Assembly: GCF_000160775.2 (NCBI RefSeq)
Contig: NZ_CM001024.1
Location: 2,818,691-2,882,690, forward strand
Direction of reading: 5' to 3'
DNA: 64,000 nucleotides
DNA from: Aeromicrobium marinum DSM 15272
GTDB lineage: Bacteria; Actinomycetota; Actinomycetes; Propionibacteriales; Nocardioidaceae
Shown here one piece after another: positions 7,742-15,409 of the stretch. The notes under the pieces are model-generated. The model was not told where the DNA came from and did not search any database. It was given only the letters and a program-made list of their open reading frames with translations. Numbering within the stretch: the first letter of the stretch is position 1; each line of letters starts with the position of its first letter. The position numbers were made by a program, and so were the translations under genes.

Positions 7742-8727
7742 TCGCCCGCGAGAAGGTCAGCATCGCCGGGGCCCTCAACGCCGGCCTCCGGGCCGCGATG
7801 GAGTCCGACGACCGGGTGCTGCTGATCGGCGAGGACATCGGCCGGCTCGGCGGCGTCTTCCGCGTCACCGAGGGTCTGCAGAAGGACTTCGGCGGTCAGC
7901 GGGTGATCGACGCGCCGTTGGCGGAGTCCGCGATCGTCGGCACGTCCGTCGGCCTGGCGATGCGTGGCTACCGGCCGGTGATCGAGATCCAGTTCGACGG
8001 GTTCGTCTACCCGGCGTACGACCAGATCGTCAACCAGGTCGCACGGTTGCACTTCCGCAGCGAGGGCGCCGTGCGCATGCCGATCGTGATCCGGATCCCC
8101 TACGGCGGTGGCATCGGTGCCGTCGAGCACCACTCCGACAGTCCCGAGGCCCAGTTCGTCCTGACGGCCGGCCTGCGCGTGCTGGCCCCCGCGACCCCCC
8201 ACGACGCCTTCTGGATGGTGCAGCAGGCGATCGCGTCGGACGACCCGGTGGTCCTGATGGAGCCCAAGCGCCGGTACTGGGAGACCGGCCCGGTCGGTGA
8301 CACCCCCGACCCGATGTCGGCCTCCGTGGTCCGTCGGGACGGAGCCGACCTGACCCTCGTCACCTACGGACCGATGCTGCGCACCTGTCTGGACGCGGCG
8401 GACGCCGCGGCCGAGGACGGGCTGGACCTGGGGGTCGTCGACCTGCGGTCGTTGTCGCCCCTGGACCTCGGACCGGTGGTCGAGTCGGTGCGGCGGACCG
8501 GGCACGCGGTCGTGGTCCACGAGGCGCAGCGCACGCTCGGCCTCGGCGCGGAGGTCGCCACCCGCCTGACGCAGGAGTGCTTCTACTCCCTCGAGGCGCC
8601 GGTCCACCGGGTCACCGGCTACGACCTGCCGTACCCGCCGAGCCGGGTCGAGGACGACTTCCTGCCCGACGTCGACCGCATCCTCGACACCGTCGACGCG
8701 GTGCTGGCCTACGGGGAGGCGCGATGA
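7738..8727 (+). CDS. bkdB: Branched-chain 2-oxoacid dehydrogenase E1 component, beta subunit
   Basis: Partner of the preceding subunit, 329 aa, with the transketolase pyrimidine-binding domain first (GEDIGRLGGVFRVTEGL, then APLAESAIVGTSVGLAMRGYRPVIEIQF) and the transketolase C-terminal domain last (DLRSLSPLDLGPVVESVRRTGHAVVVHEAQRT contains the conserved glutamate). The family requires an alpha2beta2 heterotetramer. Starts inside the alpha-subunit stop (ATGA) and ends inside the E2 start (ATGA). Length and motifs are normal. Confidence 0.9.
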   Translation: MIAREKVSIAGALNAGLRAAMESDDRVLLIGEDIGRLGGVFRVTEGLQKDFGGQRVIDAPLAESAIVGTSVGLAMRGYRPVIEIQFDGFVYPAYDQIVNQVARLHFRSEGAVRMPIVIRIPYGGGIGAVEHHSDSPEAQFVLTAGLRVLAPATPHDAFWMVQQAIASDDPVVLMEPKRRYWETGPVGDTPDPMSASVVRRDGADLTLVTYGPMLRTCLDAADAAAEDGLDLGVVDLRSLSPLDLGPVVESVRRTGHAVVVHEAQRTLGLGAEVATRLTQECFYSLEAPVHRVTGYDLPYPPSRVEDDFLPDVDRILDTVDAVLAYGEAR

Positions 8728-9965
8728 GCGAGTTCAGGCTCCCCGACGTCGGCGAGGGTCTCACCGAGGCCGACATCGTCACCTGGCACGTCGCGGTCGG
8801 CGACGTGGTCGCGGTCAACGACGTCCTGGTCGACATCGAGACCGCCAAGTCGATCGTCGAGCTGCCCAGCCCCTTCGCGGGGGAGGTGACCGAGCTGCTC
8901 GTCGAGGAGGGTCGAACCGTCACCGTGGGCACGCCGATCGTCCGCATCGGCGCCCCCGCGTCCGGGGCGGACGCAGGGGCGGAGACGTCCCAGGACACCG
9001 CTGCGCCCGAGCGCCACGGGGTGCTCGTGGGCTACGGACCACGCGAGGGCCGCCCTCATCGCCGGCGCCGTCGTACGTCGTCGGCCGTGGACGCGCCGGT
9101 CGTGGCCCCGGTTGCGTCCCGCCCGTTGGCGAAGCCGCCGGTCCGCAAGCTGGCCAAGGACCTGGGGGTCGACCTGACCGAGGTGCCGTGCGACGGTGTC
9201 GTGACCCGCGCCGACGTCGAGGCGTTCGCCCGGGACCGGGAGCAGGCCGTGACGCCCGTGGCCCCGCCCGGTGGCGACCGCCGTGTCCCTGTCACGGGGG
9301 TGCGCCGGGCGACCGCGGAGGCGATGGTGGCCTCGGCGTTCACCGCGCCTCACGTCACCGAGTGGGTCACGGTCGACGTCAGCCGCACCATGGCGCTGCT
9401 CGAGCGGCTGCGCTCCGACCGTGCGTGGAGCGAGGTGTCGTTGACGCCGCTCGCGCTGGTGGCGCGTGCCGTCTGTCTGGCGTTGCGCCGCACACCCGAG
9501 CTGACCGGGGCGTGGGACGGTGACGCGATCACCTACCCGGAGCAGGTCGACCTCGGCATCGCGGCCGCGACCGAGCGGGGGCTGGTGGTGCCCAACATCC
9601 GCGGCGCCGACGCCCTCGATCTGAGGGGTCTCGCCACCGCTCTGTCGGAACTGACGGCCACGGCGCGGGCGGGCCGGGTCCAGCCGGCCGATCTGGCCGG
9701 TGGCACCTTCACCATCACCAACATCGGCGTGTTCGGCATCGACGCGGGCACCCCGATCCTGAACCCGGGACAGTCCGGCATCCTGGCCGTCGGGGCGATC
9801 AACCGGCGGCCGTGGGTCGACGAGCACGACCAGGTGGTGCCCCGCTGGGTCACGACGCTCGCGCTGAGCTTCGACCACCGCGTCGTCGACGGTGAGCAGG
9901 GCTCGCGGTTCCTCGCCGACGTCGCGTCGGTGCTGCGCGACCCGGACCTCGCGCTCACCTGGTGA
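8724..9965 (+). CDS. bkdC: 2-oxoacid dehydrogenase E2 (dihydrolipoyl acyltransferase)
   Basis: Core acyltransferase, 413 aa. A single lipoyl domain (1-75) carries the lipoylation site Lys42 in DIETAKSIVE. A linker rich in Ala/Pro/Arg follows, then a peripheral-subunit-binding domain (about 135-170, VRKLAKDLGVDL) and a catalytic domain ending with SFDHRVVDGEQG, the HxxxDG active-site motif. It moves the acyl group from lipoamide to CoA. E3 is not encoded in the window and is presumably shared. Third gene of a fully overlapping operon. The 455-nt repeat region begins directly after its stop. Confidence 0.9.
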   Translation: MSEFRLPDVGEGLTEADIVTWHVAVGDVVAVNDVLVDIETAKSIVELPSPFAGEVTELLVEEGRTVTVGTPIVRIGAPASGADAGAETSQDTAAPERHGVLVGYGPREGRPHRRRRRTSSAVDAPVVAPVASRPLAKPPVRKLAKDLGVDLTEVPCDGVVTRADVEAFARDREQAVTPVAPPGGDRRVPVTGVRRATAEAMVASAFTAPHVTEWVTVDVSRTMALLERLRSDRAWSEVSLTPLALVARAVCLALRRTPELTGAWDGDAITYPEQVDLGIAAATERGLVVPNIRGADALDLRGLATALSELTATARAGRVQPADLAGGTFTITNIGVFGIDAGTPILNPGQSGILAVGAINRRPWVDEHDQVVPRWVTTLALSFDHRVVDGEQGSRFLADVASVLRDPDLALTW

Positions 9966-9984
9966 CGACTGCGAGCCCTCCCTC

Positions 9985-10067
9985 GGTGGTCGAGGCGCGA
10001 GCCGCCGGCCCGCTGGTCGAGGCGCGAGCTGCCGGCTCGCTGGTTGAGGTGCGAGCTTGCGAGCCTC
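9985..10067 (+). repeat. Three tandem degenerate 27-bp units (TGGTYGAGGYGCGAGC...)
   Basis: Three consecutive units of about 27 bp share TGGTYGAGGYGCGAGC and begin near 9986, 10013 and 10040. The third unit runs into CCTCGAAACCACC, making an imperfect palindrome with its own beginning. Directly after the bkdC stop codon. Confidence 0.7.
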
Positions 10068-10083
10068 GAAACCACCTGGGGCC

Positions 10084-10216
10084 GGTGTGGTTTCGAGGCT
10101 GCTCGTTCCTCGCAGCACCTCAACCACCGAGATCGCTCGCGAGCTGGTGTTCGCCAGTCCGCGAGGAACGAGCGGACGTGAGCGGAGCGAGGCGAACTCG
10201 CGTGAGGGACGCCTCG
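10084..10216 (+). repeat. Direct repeat unit 1 (133 bp)
   Basis: Nearly identical to 10258-10390, offset 174 nt. Begins GGTGTGGTTTCGAGGCTG and ends GTGAGGG[A/T]CGCCTCG. Contains a hairpin between GGTTTCGAGGCTGC and GCAGCACCTCAACC. Confidence 0.8.
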
Positions 10217-10257
10217 GGCTCCGCCCTCACGGTCGCTGCGCTCCCTGGCGACCACAG

Positions 10258-10390
10258 GGTGTGGTTTCGAGGCTGCTCGTTCCTCGCAGCACCTCAACCA
10301 CCGAGACCGCGCGCGAGCTGGTGTTCGCCAGTCCGCGAGGAACGAGCGGGCGTGAGCGGAGCGAGGCGAAGCCGCGTGAGGGTCGCCTCG
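10258..10390 (+). repeat. Direct repeat unit 2 (133 bp)
   Basis: Second copy of the unit at 10084-10216 with only scattered substitutions, for example ACCGCG for ATCGCT after the hairpin. Ends about 30 nt before the DUF2945 stop codon. Confidence 0.8.
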
Positions 10391-10420
10391 AGCGGCTCCC
10401 GGGCGCCCGCGATGGGGGCC

Positions 10421-10624
10421 TCAGGTCTTCGTGAGGCTGGACTCCCGGTGGGCGGCGGTGGCACCGGTCTTCTCCGACGTGACGATCCAGTAGGGATCGT
10501 CGTCCGAGGCGTTGAACTGCTGCCGGTCGTGCTGGAAACGCGAGGTCCGCTTCTCGTCGGCGGTGCCGTACGTCGGCCCCTGGGAGGTGTTCCACTGCAC
10601 GCGGTCGCCCTTGGTGATCGTCAT
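10421..10624 (-). CDS. DUF2945 (hypervirulence-associated, Tudor-like) small protein
   Basis: A 67-aa cytoplasmic protein starting MTITKGDRVQWNTSQGPTYG and ending with a WIVTSEKTGATAAH-type segment. It matches the short DUF2945/HVA-Tudor family found across bacteria, with KGDxVxWxTxxG at the start and ExTGxxAAH near the end. Function unknown; the fold is a small beta barrel. The ATG at 10624 is chosen because the family starts just before the KGD motif. The frame is open much further upstream only because it lies antisense to the transporter. Its end abuts the repeat block. Confidence 0.8.
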   Translation of the reverse strand: MTITKGDRVQWNTSQGPTYGTADEKRTSRFQHDRQQFNASDDDPYWIVTSEKTGATAAHRESSLTKT

Positions 10625-10648
10625 GCGGGGGGCGTACCCCGACGGACC

Positions 10649-10654
10649 TAGGAT
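10649..10654 (+). promoter_or_regulatory. -10 box TAGGAT, leaderless start of MFS gene
   Basis: TAGGAT lies 6 nt before the GTG at 10661 with no ribosome binding site between. Confidence 0.55.
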
Positions 10655-10660
10655 GAACCG

Positions 10661-11908
10661 GTGAGTCGGGCAGCGGGGTGGGTCTGGGCGGTCGCGTTCT
10701 CGGTGTACCTGCTCGCGGTGTTCCACCGGTCGTCGCTGGCCGTCGCCGGTCTCGTGGCGAGCGAGCGGTTCGGCATCACCGCAGCCCAGCTGGCCACCTT
10801 CGTGACGCTGCAGCTGCTGGTCTACGCGAGTCTGCAGATCCCGGTCGGGCTCGCGATCGACCGGCTGGGTCCGCGGCGGGTCCTCACCTGTGGGCTCGTG
10901 GTGATGACGGTCGGGCAGCTCACGTTCGCCGTCGTCGACACCTACCCGGCGGCCGTCCTGGCCCGGGTGCTGGTGGGCGCGGGCGACGCGATGACGTTCG
11001 GCTGCGTGCTGCGGCTGGTGAGCGCTTGGTTCTCCCCACGCCGCGTGCCGCTGATGACCCAGCTGACCGGGGTGGGCGGCCAGTTCGGGGCCATCCTCGC
11101 CGCCGTCCCGATGACATGGGCCTTCGGTGAGTTCGGCTGGACCCGCACCTACGCCGGGGCCGCGTCGATCGGCATCGTCCTGCTGGTCGCGCTCCTGCTG
11201 GTGGTGCACGACGCGCCGGGGGCGCGCCGGGTCGTCGGTCCGCGGATGTCGGTCGGTCTGGTGCGCCGCAGCCTCGCCGACTCCTGGAGCCACCCCGGCA
11301 CCCGGCTGGGCTTCTGGACGCACTTCACGACCCAGTTCAGCGCCACGACCCTCGGGATGTTGTGGGGATACCCGTTCCTGGTCCGCGGCGAGGGCCGGTC
11401 GGAGGCGACGGCGGGAGTGCTGCTGACCGTGCTGGTGGTCGCCGTCATGACGGCGGGGCCGATCATCGCGTGGCTCGTGACCCGTCACCCCTACCACCGT
11501 TCCGACCTCGTGATGGGGGTCGTCGGCGCGATCGTCGTGGTGTGGACCCTGGTGCTGGCGTGGCCCGGCGATGCACCCCTGGCCGTGCTCGTCGCCCTCG
11601 TGGTCGTGGTGGGGATCGGCGGCCCGGCCTCGATGATCGGCTTCGAGTACGGGCGCGAGTTCAATCCGTCCCACCGGCTGGGGGCGGCGATCGGCATCAT
11701 CAACCAGGGCGGGTTCCTCGCGACCCTGGTGCTCGTGGTCGCGATCGGCCTCGTGCTGGACTGGCGGACGCCCGAGGGTGCGGGTTTCACCCCCGAGGCG
11801 TTCCGGTGGGCGATGGCGTGCCAGTACGTGCTGTGGGCGTTGGGCCTCGGGCAGATCTGGCGCTACCGGCGCCGGACGAGACGTCTGGCCGGGCTCAGGA
11901 CTCCTTGA
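10661..11908 (+). CDS. Major facilitator superfamily transporter
   Basis: Twelve-helix MFS permease, 415 aa. Helix 1 starts VWAVAFSVYLLAVFHRSSLAVAG. The inter-helix 2-3 loop has the MFS signature as GLAIDRLGPRRVLTCG. The family includes nitrate/nitrite- and sugar-type porters, and no substrate can be read from sequence. The start is GTG with a -10 box 6 nt upstream, so translation is probably leaderless. The last 14 nt overlap the 3' end of the convergent GNAT gene (11895-11908). Confidence 0.8.
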   Translation: MSRAAGWVWAVAFSVYLLAVFHRSSLAVAGLVASERFGITAAQLATFVTLQLLVYASLQIPVGLAIDRLGPRRVLTCGLVVMTVGQLTFAVVDTYPAAVLARVLVGAGDAMTFGCVLRLVSAWFSPRRVPLMTQLTGVGGQFGAILAAVPMTWAFGEFGWTRTYAGAASIGIVLLVALLLVVHDAPGARRVVGPRMSVGLVRRSLADSWSHPGTRLGFWTHFTTQFSATTLGMLWGYPFLVRGEGRSEATAGVLLTVLVVAVMTAGPIIAWLVTRHPYHRSDLVMGVVGAIVVVWTLVLAWPGDAPLAVLVALVVVVGIGGPASMIGFEYGREFNPSHRLGAAIGIINQGGFLATLVLVVAIGLVLDWRTPEGAGFTPEAFRWAMACQYVLWALGLGQIWRYRRRTRRLAGLRTP

Positions 11909-12383
11909 CCAGCATCAGGTTGGTCTTGCCGGCGTGGTCGAGCTCGCCGACCGGCTCGTACCCGCGGCTGCGGTGGAAGGCCAGCGAGACGTCGTTCGTG
12001 TCGTAGACCTCCAGCGCGACGGGCGTCTCGGTCTCGATCTCGTCGTACAGCTGGGAGGCGACGCCCTGACGGCGGTGGGTCTCGGCGACGACGATGCGGT
12101 CGAGGTACACGTACTCCTCGAAGCGCTTCTCGAACCACTCGTAGCGGCTGGACTCGTAGTCGGCACCCGGGGGCAGGGTGATCACGAAACCGGCGATGTC
12201 GCCGCCGTCGTCGAGCACGAGGGCCTGGTCGGCCTGGTCGACGAGGTGGGCCAGCTTCTGCTCGTCGAGCGGACCGACGCCCTCGAGGGCGTTCTGGTTG
12301 AGGTCGATGATGGTGTCGAAGTCATCGGGCTCGATCTCGCGGATGGTCGTGTCGGGGACGGTGGCAGTCATGGACGGGCTCAT
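11895..12383 (-). CDS. GNAT-family N-acetyltransferase
   Basis: Single-domain acetyltransferase of 162 aa. Motif A is YLDRIVVAETHRRQGVASQL, containing the acetyl-CoA pyrophosphate-binding R/Q-x-x-G-x-A signature, and motif B is LEVYDTNDVSLAFHRSRGYEPVG. The substrate is unknown. The start ATG at 12383 is followed by a second ATG four codons later. A TAACCT box 8 nt before the first supports the upstream one. It converges on, and overlaps, the MFS gene. Confidence 0.82.
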   Translation of the reverse strand: MSPSMTATVPDTTIREIEPDDFDTIIDLNQNALEGVGPLDEQKLAHLVDQADQALVLDDGGDIAGFVITLPPGADYESSRYEWFEKRFEEYVYLDRIVVAETHRRQGVASQLYDEIETETPVALEVYDTNDVSLAFHRSRGYEPVGELDHAGKTNLMLVKES

Positions 12384-12391
12384 TGACGTAC

Positions 12392-12397
12392 AGGTTA
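12392..12397 (-). promoter_or_regulatory. -10 box TAACCT upstream of GNAT gene
   Basis: Minus-strand TAACCT, 8 nt before the ATG at 12383. Probably leaderless. A TTGACA lies directly adjacent upstream but is too close to serve as its -35. Confidence 0.4.
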
Positions 12398-12441
12398 TGT
12401 CAACCAGCCGGATTCGGCCAGCCGGTCCGGGCTCGACCCGC

Positions 12442-13374
12442 TCAGACGGTGAAGTCGAGCCCGACCGCGCGTTCGGAGGCGGACCACACGTCGCGGGCCA
12501 GCTCGGGGTCCCGCGCGGCGCTGGTCATGCCGACCCGGTGGGGCCGTCCGCGCATCTGACGGAACCCCTTCGGACCGATGTACTCCCCGCCGGTCAGGGT
12601 CGGGTCGCTGGCCGCCATCAGCAGCGGCCAGGCGCCGGCCCTGGCGGACTGTCCGATGACCTTGGTGACCTGGTGCATGCCGAACCCGATCGGGCCGCCA
12701 CCCCCCACGCCGACGCCGGTCCGGGTGAGGTTGGTCGCCGCGTACCCGGGGTGGGCCGCCACGCTGACCACGTCGACCCCGGCCGCCGTCGCCCGACGGT
12801 CGAGCTCGAGCGCGAACAGCAGGTTGGCCAGCTTGGACTCGCCGTACGACCGCCAGCGCCGGTAGGGGCGCTTGGATCCCTCGGGGGTCAGGCTGTCGAG
12901 GTCCAGGGAGCCGACCGTGGTGTGCGCCATCGACGACACCTGCACCAGCCGTGCCGACGACGCCACCAGCAGCGGCCACAGCACGGCCGTCCACGCGAAG
13001 TGTCCGAGGTGGTTGGTGGCGATCTGCAGCTCGAACCCGTCGACCGTGCGGCGCTCCGGCGGGATCATGATGCCGGCGTTGTTGATGAGCAGGTCGATCC
13101 GGTCGTAGGCGTCGACCACACCCTGCGCCGACCGCTTCGACGCCGTGAGGTCGGCGAGGTCGAGCTCGACGACGTCGACGCTGGTGCCGGGCGACTCCTT
13201 CGCGAGCCAGCTCAGTGTCTCGTCGGCCTTGGCGGTGTCGCGGGCGGTCACGACCAGATCCGCGCCGTGCCGGCCGAGCTCGCGGGCGGTGTGGCGCCCC
13301 AGTCCCCCCGTCACTCCGGTGATGAGGGCGCGACGGCCCGTGAGGTCGCCGATGTCGTCCGTCGTCCATGCCAT
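12442..13374 (-). CDS. Short-chain dehydrogenase/reductase (retinol-dehydrogenase/WWOX-like)
   Basis: NAD(P)-dependent oxidoreductase, 310 aa, longer than classical SDRs and resembling the LPOR/retinol-dehydrogenase-like group. The cofactor motif is TGVTGGLG (TGxxxGxG), NNAG appears as LLINNAGIM, and the active-site tyrosine and lysine are in YGESKLANLL. The substrate is unknown. I start at the ATG at 13374. A GTG 18 nt upstream is in frame but sits inside the TACGCT -10 box whose spacing (7 nt) points to 13374. Confidence 0.82.
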   Translation of the reverse strand: MAWTTDDIGDLTGRRALITGVTGGLGRHTARELGRHGADLVVTARDTAKADETLSWLAKESPGTSVDVVELDLADLTASKRSAQGVVDAYDRIDLLINNAGIMIPPERRTVDGFELQIATNHLGHFAWTAVLWPLLVASSARLVQVSSMAHTTVGSLDLDSLTPEGSKRPYRRWRSYGESKLANLLFALELDRRATAAGVDVVSVAAHPGYAATNLTRTGVGVGGGGPIGFGMHQVTKVIGQSARAGAWPLLMAASDPTLTGGEYIGPKGFRQMRGRPHRVGMTSAARDPELARDVWSASERAVGLDFTV

Positions 13375-13381
13375 GGCCCAC

Positions 13382-13387
13382 AGCGTA
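13382..13387 (-). promoter_or_regulatory. -10 box TACGCT, leaderless start of SDR gene
   Basis: Minus-strand TACGCT, 7 nt before the ATG at 13374. It argues against the longer GTG start at 13392. Confidence 0.5.
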
Positions 13388-13441
13388 GCCACCGGTGACC
13401 GGGTCCGCCGCGTCGTCGCGCGACGTGGGCAGCGGCCGGTG

Positions 13442-13969
13442 CTACGCGTCCGATCCGGCAGCGCGACGGCGCTGCACGAACACGGCGATCGCCAGCACCA
13501 GGCCGGCCCCGGTGCCGATGGCGCCGATCCGTCCGCCCCGGCCGGCCGCGTCGAATCCGTCGACCACGGCGAAGCCGTACGCCGCGGTGTCGGTGCGTCC
13601 GTCCTCGGGCACGCACGTCACCACCAGGCCGTCCTCGCTCTCGGCCTCGACGGCGAGCAGGTACCACCGCACGCCGGAGGAGTCCACCGACAGGTCGAGC
13701 GTCGCCTCCGGCACCTCCTCCGGTTCGGCCTCGGGGTCGTCGGCGGGCCGGGTGGAGCAGACGATCGTGCGGTCGGGCTGGCTCTGGTCGGTGAACACCG
13801 CGAGGGTGCGGCCGGCGGCGTCGACGGGGGCGTTCGCCGGCGTGACCGTGGCGGTACGGACCTCGTCCCACGCGCCGGCCGCGATGACGGTGCCCACCAT
13901 CGAGCTGCCGAGGGCCACGAGGAAGGCCGCGAGGTACCAGAGGGGGTTCGTCAGTCGCACGGCCACCAC
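13442..13969 (-). CDS. Hypothetical membrane-anchored protein with DUF3592-like layout
   Basis: Unrecognised 175-aa protein with an N-terminal hydrophobic helix (about 9-32), an acidic extracytoplasmic domain rich in Asp/Glu containing two cysteines (near residues 70 and 117) that could pair, a C-terminal helix (about 148-166), and a basic QRRR tail. Topology is two helices with a beta-rich domain between, as in DUF3592-type proteins. No catalytic motif seen. GTG start. The downstream gene on the same strand is the SDR; the upstream one is the maleylpyruvate-isomerase-like gene. Confidence 0.6.
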   Translation of the reverse strand: MVAVRLTNPLWYLAAFLVALGSSMVGTVIAAGAWDEVRTATVTPANAPVDAAGRTLAVFTDQSQPDRTIVCSTRPADDPEAEPEEVPEATLDLSVDSSGVRWYLLAVEAESEDGLVVTCVPEDGRTDTAAYGFAVVDGFDAAGRGGRIGAIGTGAGLVLAIAVFVQRRRAAGSDA

Positions 13970-13997
13970 CCTGTCACGGTTCGATGCTTCCCACGGC

Positions 13998-14798
13998 TCA
14001 GAACGTGACGGTCATGGCCGCGACGACCCGTCGGCCGAGGTCGACGTCGCCGTCGATCTCGACCGGGACGGACTCGGCCCCTCGGCGACCGGCGGCGAGG
14101 ACGCAGAACGTCTCGCTGTCCAACGTGATCGTGGTCGTGGCGGACGCCACAGCGTCGTCGCGGCGGGCGCGTCCGTCCTCGCCGACGGTGACGCCGAGCT
14201 CCAGCTCGACCGGTCCGGTGACCTGCCAGCGGACCGTCGTCCCCATCGGGGCTCCGACCTTCTTGCCGACCACGAACGGCATGGCGGCGGCGAGCGACTG
14301 CAGGGTCACGACGGCGGCCGCACGGTCGAGACCGCCGGACCGCCCGACCGCCCGGCGGATGTCCTGCTCGTGCGTCCAGGCATCGATGACCCGGTTGCGC
14401 AGCAGCGTGTCCCACGTCCAGGAGACGCCGCCCGGGGTGAGGGGCGCGGGGGCGGAGGCGTCGTCGGGCAGGTCCGACAGGGCCGCCGTCCGTGCCTCGA
14501 CGGCCGCGCGCAGCTCGTCCACGACCTGCGAGGCGGGACGGCCCCGACGGGCGAGCACACCGGCCTCGGTGTAGTCGGAGGCCAGCGTGGATCCACCGTC
14601 GACGTCGGGCCGCGTGTCGGCCTCGATCCCGGCCAGCACGCTCTCGAGATGAGCCAGGTGGGCCAGCACGTCCTGGACCGTCCACCCGGGACAGTCCGTG
14701 GGGGCGGACAGGTCGTCCGCACCGAGGGTCGGGGCCAGGTCGAGGACCGAGGTCATCGTGTCGGCCCACGCGTCGACGTGCGTGCGCAGCATGCTCAT
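13998..14798 (-). CDS. Maleylpyruvate-isomerase-family (TIGR03083, mycothiol-dependent DinB-like) protein
   Basis: 266-aa protein with the DinB-fold N-terminal domain signature CPGWTVQDVLAHLAHLE, where the histidine is a metal ligand, and a second ligand segment DAWTHEQDIRRAVG. A C-terminal SCP2-like domain follows. Actinobacterial relatives use mycothiol as thiol cofactor in isomerisation or detoxification. The substrate of this paralogue is unknown. Either of two ATGs (14798 or 14792) could start it. Confidence 0.78.
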   Translation of the reverse strand: MSMLRTHVDAWADTMTSVLDLAPTLGADDLSAPTDCPGWTVQDVLAHLAHLESVLAGIEADTRPDVDGGSTLASDYTEAGVLARRGRPASQVVDELRAAVEARTAALSDLPDDASAPAPLTPGGVSWTWDTLLRNRVIDAWTHEQDIRRAVGRSGGLDRAAAVVTLQSLAAAMPFVVGKKVGAPMGTTVRWQVTGPVELELGVTVGEDGRARRDDAVASATTTITLDSETFCVLAAGRRGAESVPVEIDGDVDLGRRVVAAMTVTF

Positions 14799-14915
14799 GG
14801 GACTCCGTTCGGCGGACGATCGGCCCCACCTTCCCACATCCTGGCCCCGGACCGGCCGCGCGGCGAACGGTGCGGTGTCTTGACCGCGGTCGCCAGGAGG
14901 CGGAGGATCCGCCCC

Positions 14916-15326
14916 ATGGATGAAATCTTTCTGATCGGCCGGCTGATGTTCTGCTTCCTGATCGTCATGTCCGGAGTCGGGCACCTGATGGCGACCGACG
15001 CGATGGCGGGCTACGCCGAGATGCGAGGCGTCTCGAACGCGAAGCTGATGACCCAGGTCAGCGGTGTCGCGCTGCTGGCGGGCGGCCTCTCGGTCGCCCT
15101 CGGCATCTTCGGTGACCTCGGGGCGCTGGGTCTGGCGATCCTCCTGGTCATCATGGCCGTGACGATGCACGCCTTCTGGAAGGAGACCGACGCCATGAAC
15201 AAGCAGATGGAGATGGTCGCCTTCAACAAGGACATCGCACTGGCCGGTGGAGCGCTCGTGATGTTCTCGATCCTGTCGAGCGACTTCGCGCCGTACACGC
15301 TGGTGGATCCCTTCATCAACTGGTGA
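14916..15326 (+). CDS. DoxX-family small membrane protein
   Basis: 136-aa four-helix membrane protein (helices about 4-22, 47-66, 70-92, 108-126). The first helix is followed by GHLM, as in DoxX-family proteins, and the pattern AxLLAGGLSVALG is typical. DoxX members are linked to thiosulfate:quinone or thiol redox balance, but small actinobacterial ones are uncharacterised. A 17-bp tandem duplication covers its last codons and stop. A strong bidirectional terminator follows. Confidence 0.72.
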   Translation: MDEIFLIGRLMFCFLIVMSGVGHLMATDAMAGYAEMRGVSNAKLMTQVSGVALLAGGLSVALGIFGDLGALGLAILLVIMAVTMHAFWKETDAMNKQMEMVAFNKDIALAGGALVMFSILSSDFAPYTLVDPFINW

Positions 15327-15348
15327 CCAGGATCAACTGGTGACCAGC
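15315..15348 (+). repeat. 17-bp tandem duplication across the DoxX stop codon
   Basis: ATCAACTGGTGACCAG occurs at 15315-15330 and 15332-15347. The first copy encodes Ile-Asn-Trp-stop. The second lies in the 3' untranslated region. Confidence 0.7.
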
Positions 15349-15362
15349 ACCCCCTGACGCAC

Positions 15363-15400
15363 GACGAAGGCCCCCACCCGTCCGGGTGGGGGCCTTCGTC
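15363..15400. terminator. Bidirectional intrinsic terminator between DoxX and fadE5-like genes
   Basis: A perfect 18-bp inverted repeat (15363-15380 with 15383-15400) with a 2-nt centre. The stem contains GGCCCCCACCC-type G/C runs. It lies between convergent genes and can stop transcription from both. No U-tract, as is usual in GC-rich actinobacteria. Confidence 0.85.
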
Positions 15401-15409
15401 ACGCGGGGA

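Larger units (their letters stand above)
9966..10420. repeat. 455-nt intergenic repeat block between bkdC and the DUF2945 gene
   Basis: I see no credible gene here. Frames are open on several strands, but they encode only repetitive Arg/Ser/Glu-rich translations. The block holds three tandem 27-bp units, then a 133-bp direct duplication (10084-10216 and 10258-10390). Both duplicated units contain the same imperfect hairpin made of GGTTTCGAGG...CCTC-type arms, with GGTGGTTGAGGTGCTGCG readable on the complement. Such dispersed GGTTTCGAGGCTCG-type repeats are familiar from Nocardioides-like genomes, to my recollection. It may act as a transcription end or a bacterial interspersed mosaic element. 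Confidence 0.7.

Noticed and set aside
9985-10390. Possible CRISPR array
   Set aside because: Three tandem 27-bp units are directly adjacent with no unique spacers, and the 133-bp copies are too long. No cas gene in the window.
9962-10651. Open frame across the repeat block after bkdC
   Set aside because: It is made only of repeat units translated into Arg/Ser/Ala-rich peptide and overlaps the DUF2945 gene antisense. No conserved protein.
12398-12403. TTGACA as -35 box for the GNAT gene
   Set aside because: On the minus strand it directly abuts the TAACCT hexamer, so the 16-18 nt spacing needed for a -35/-10 pair is absent.
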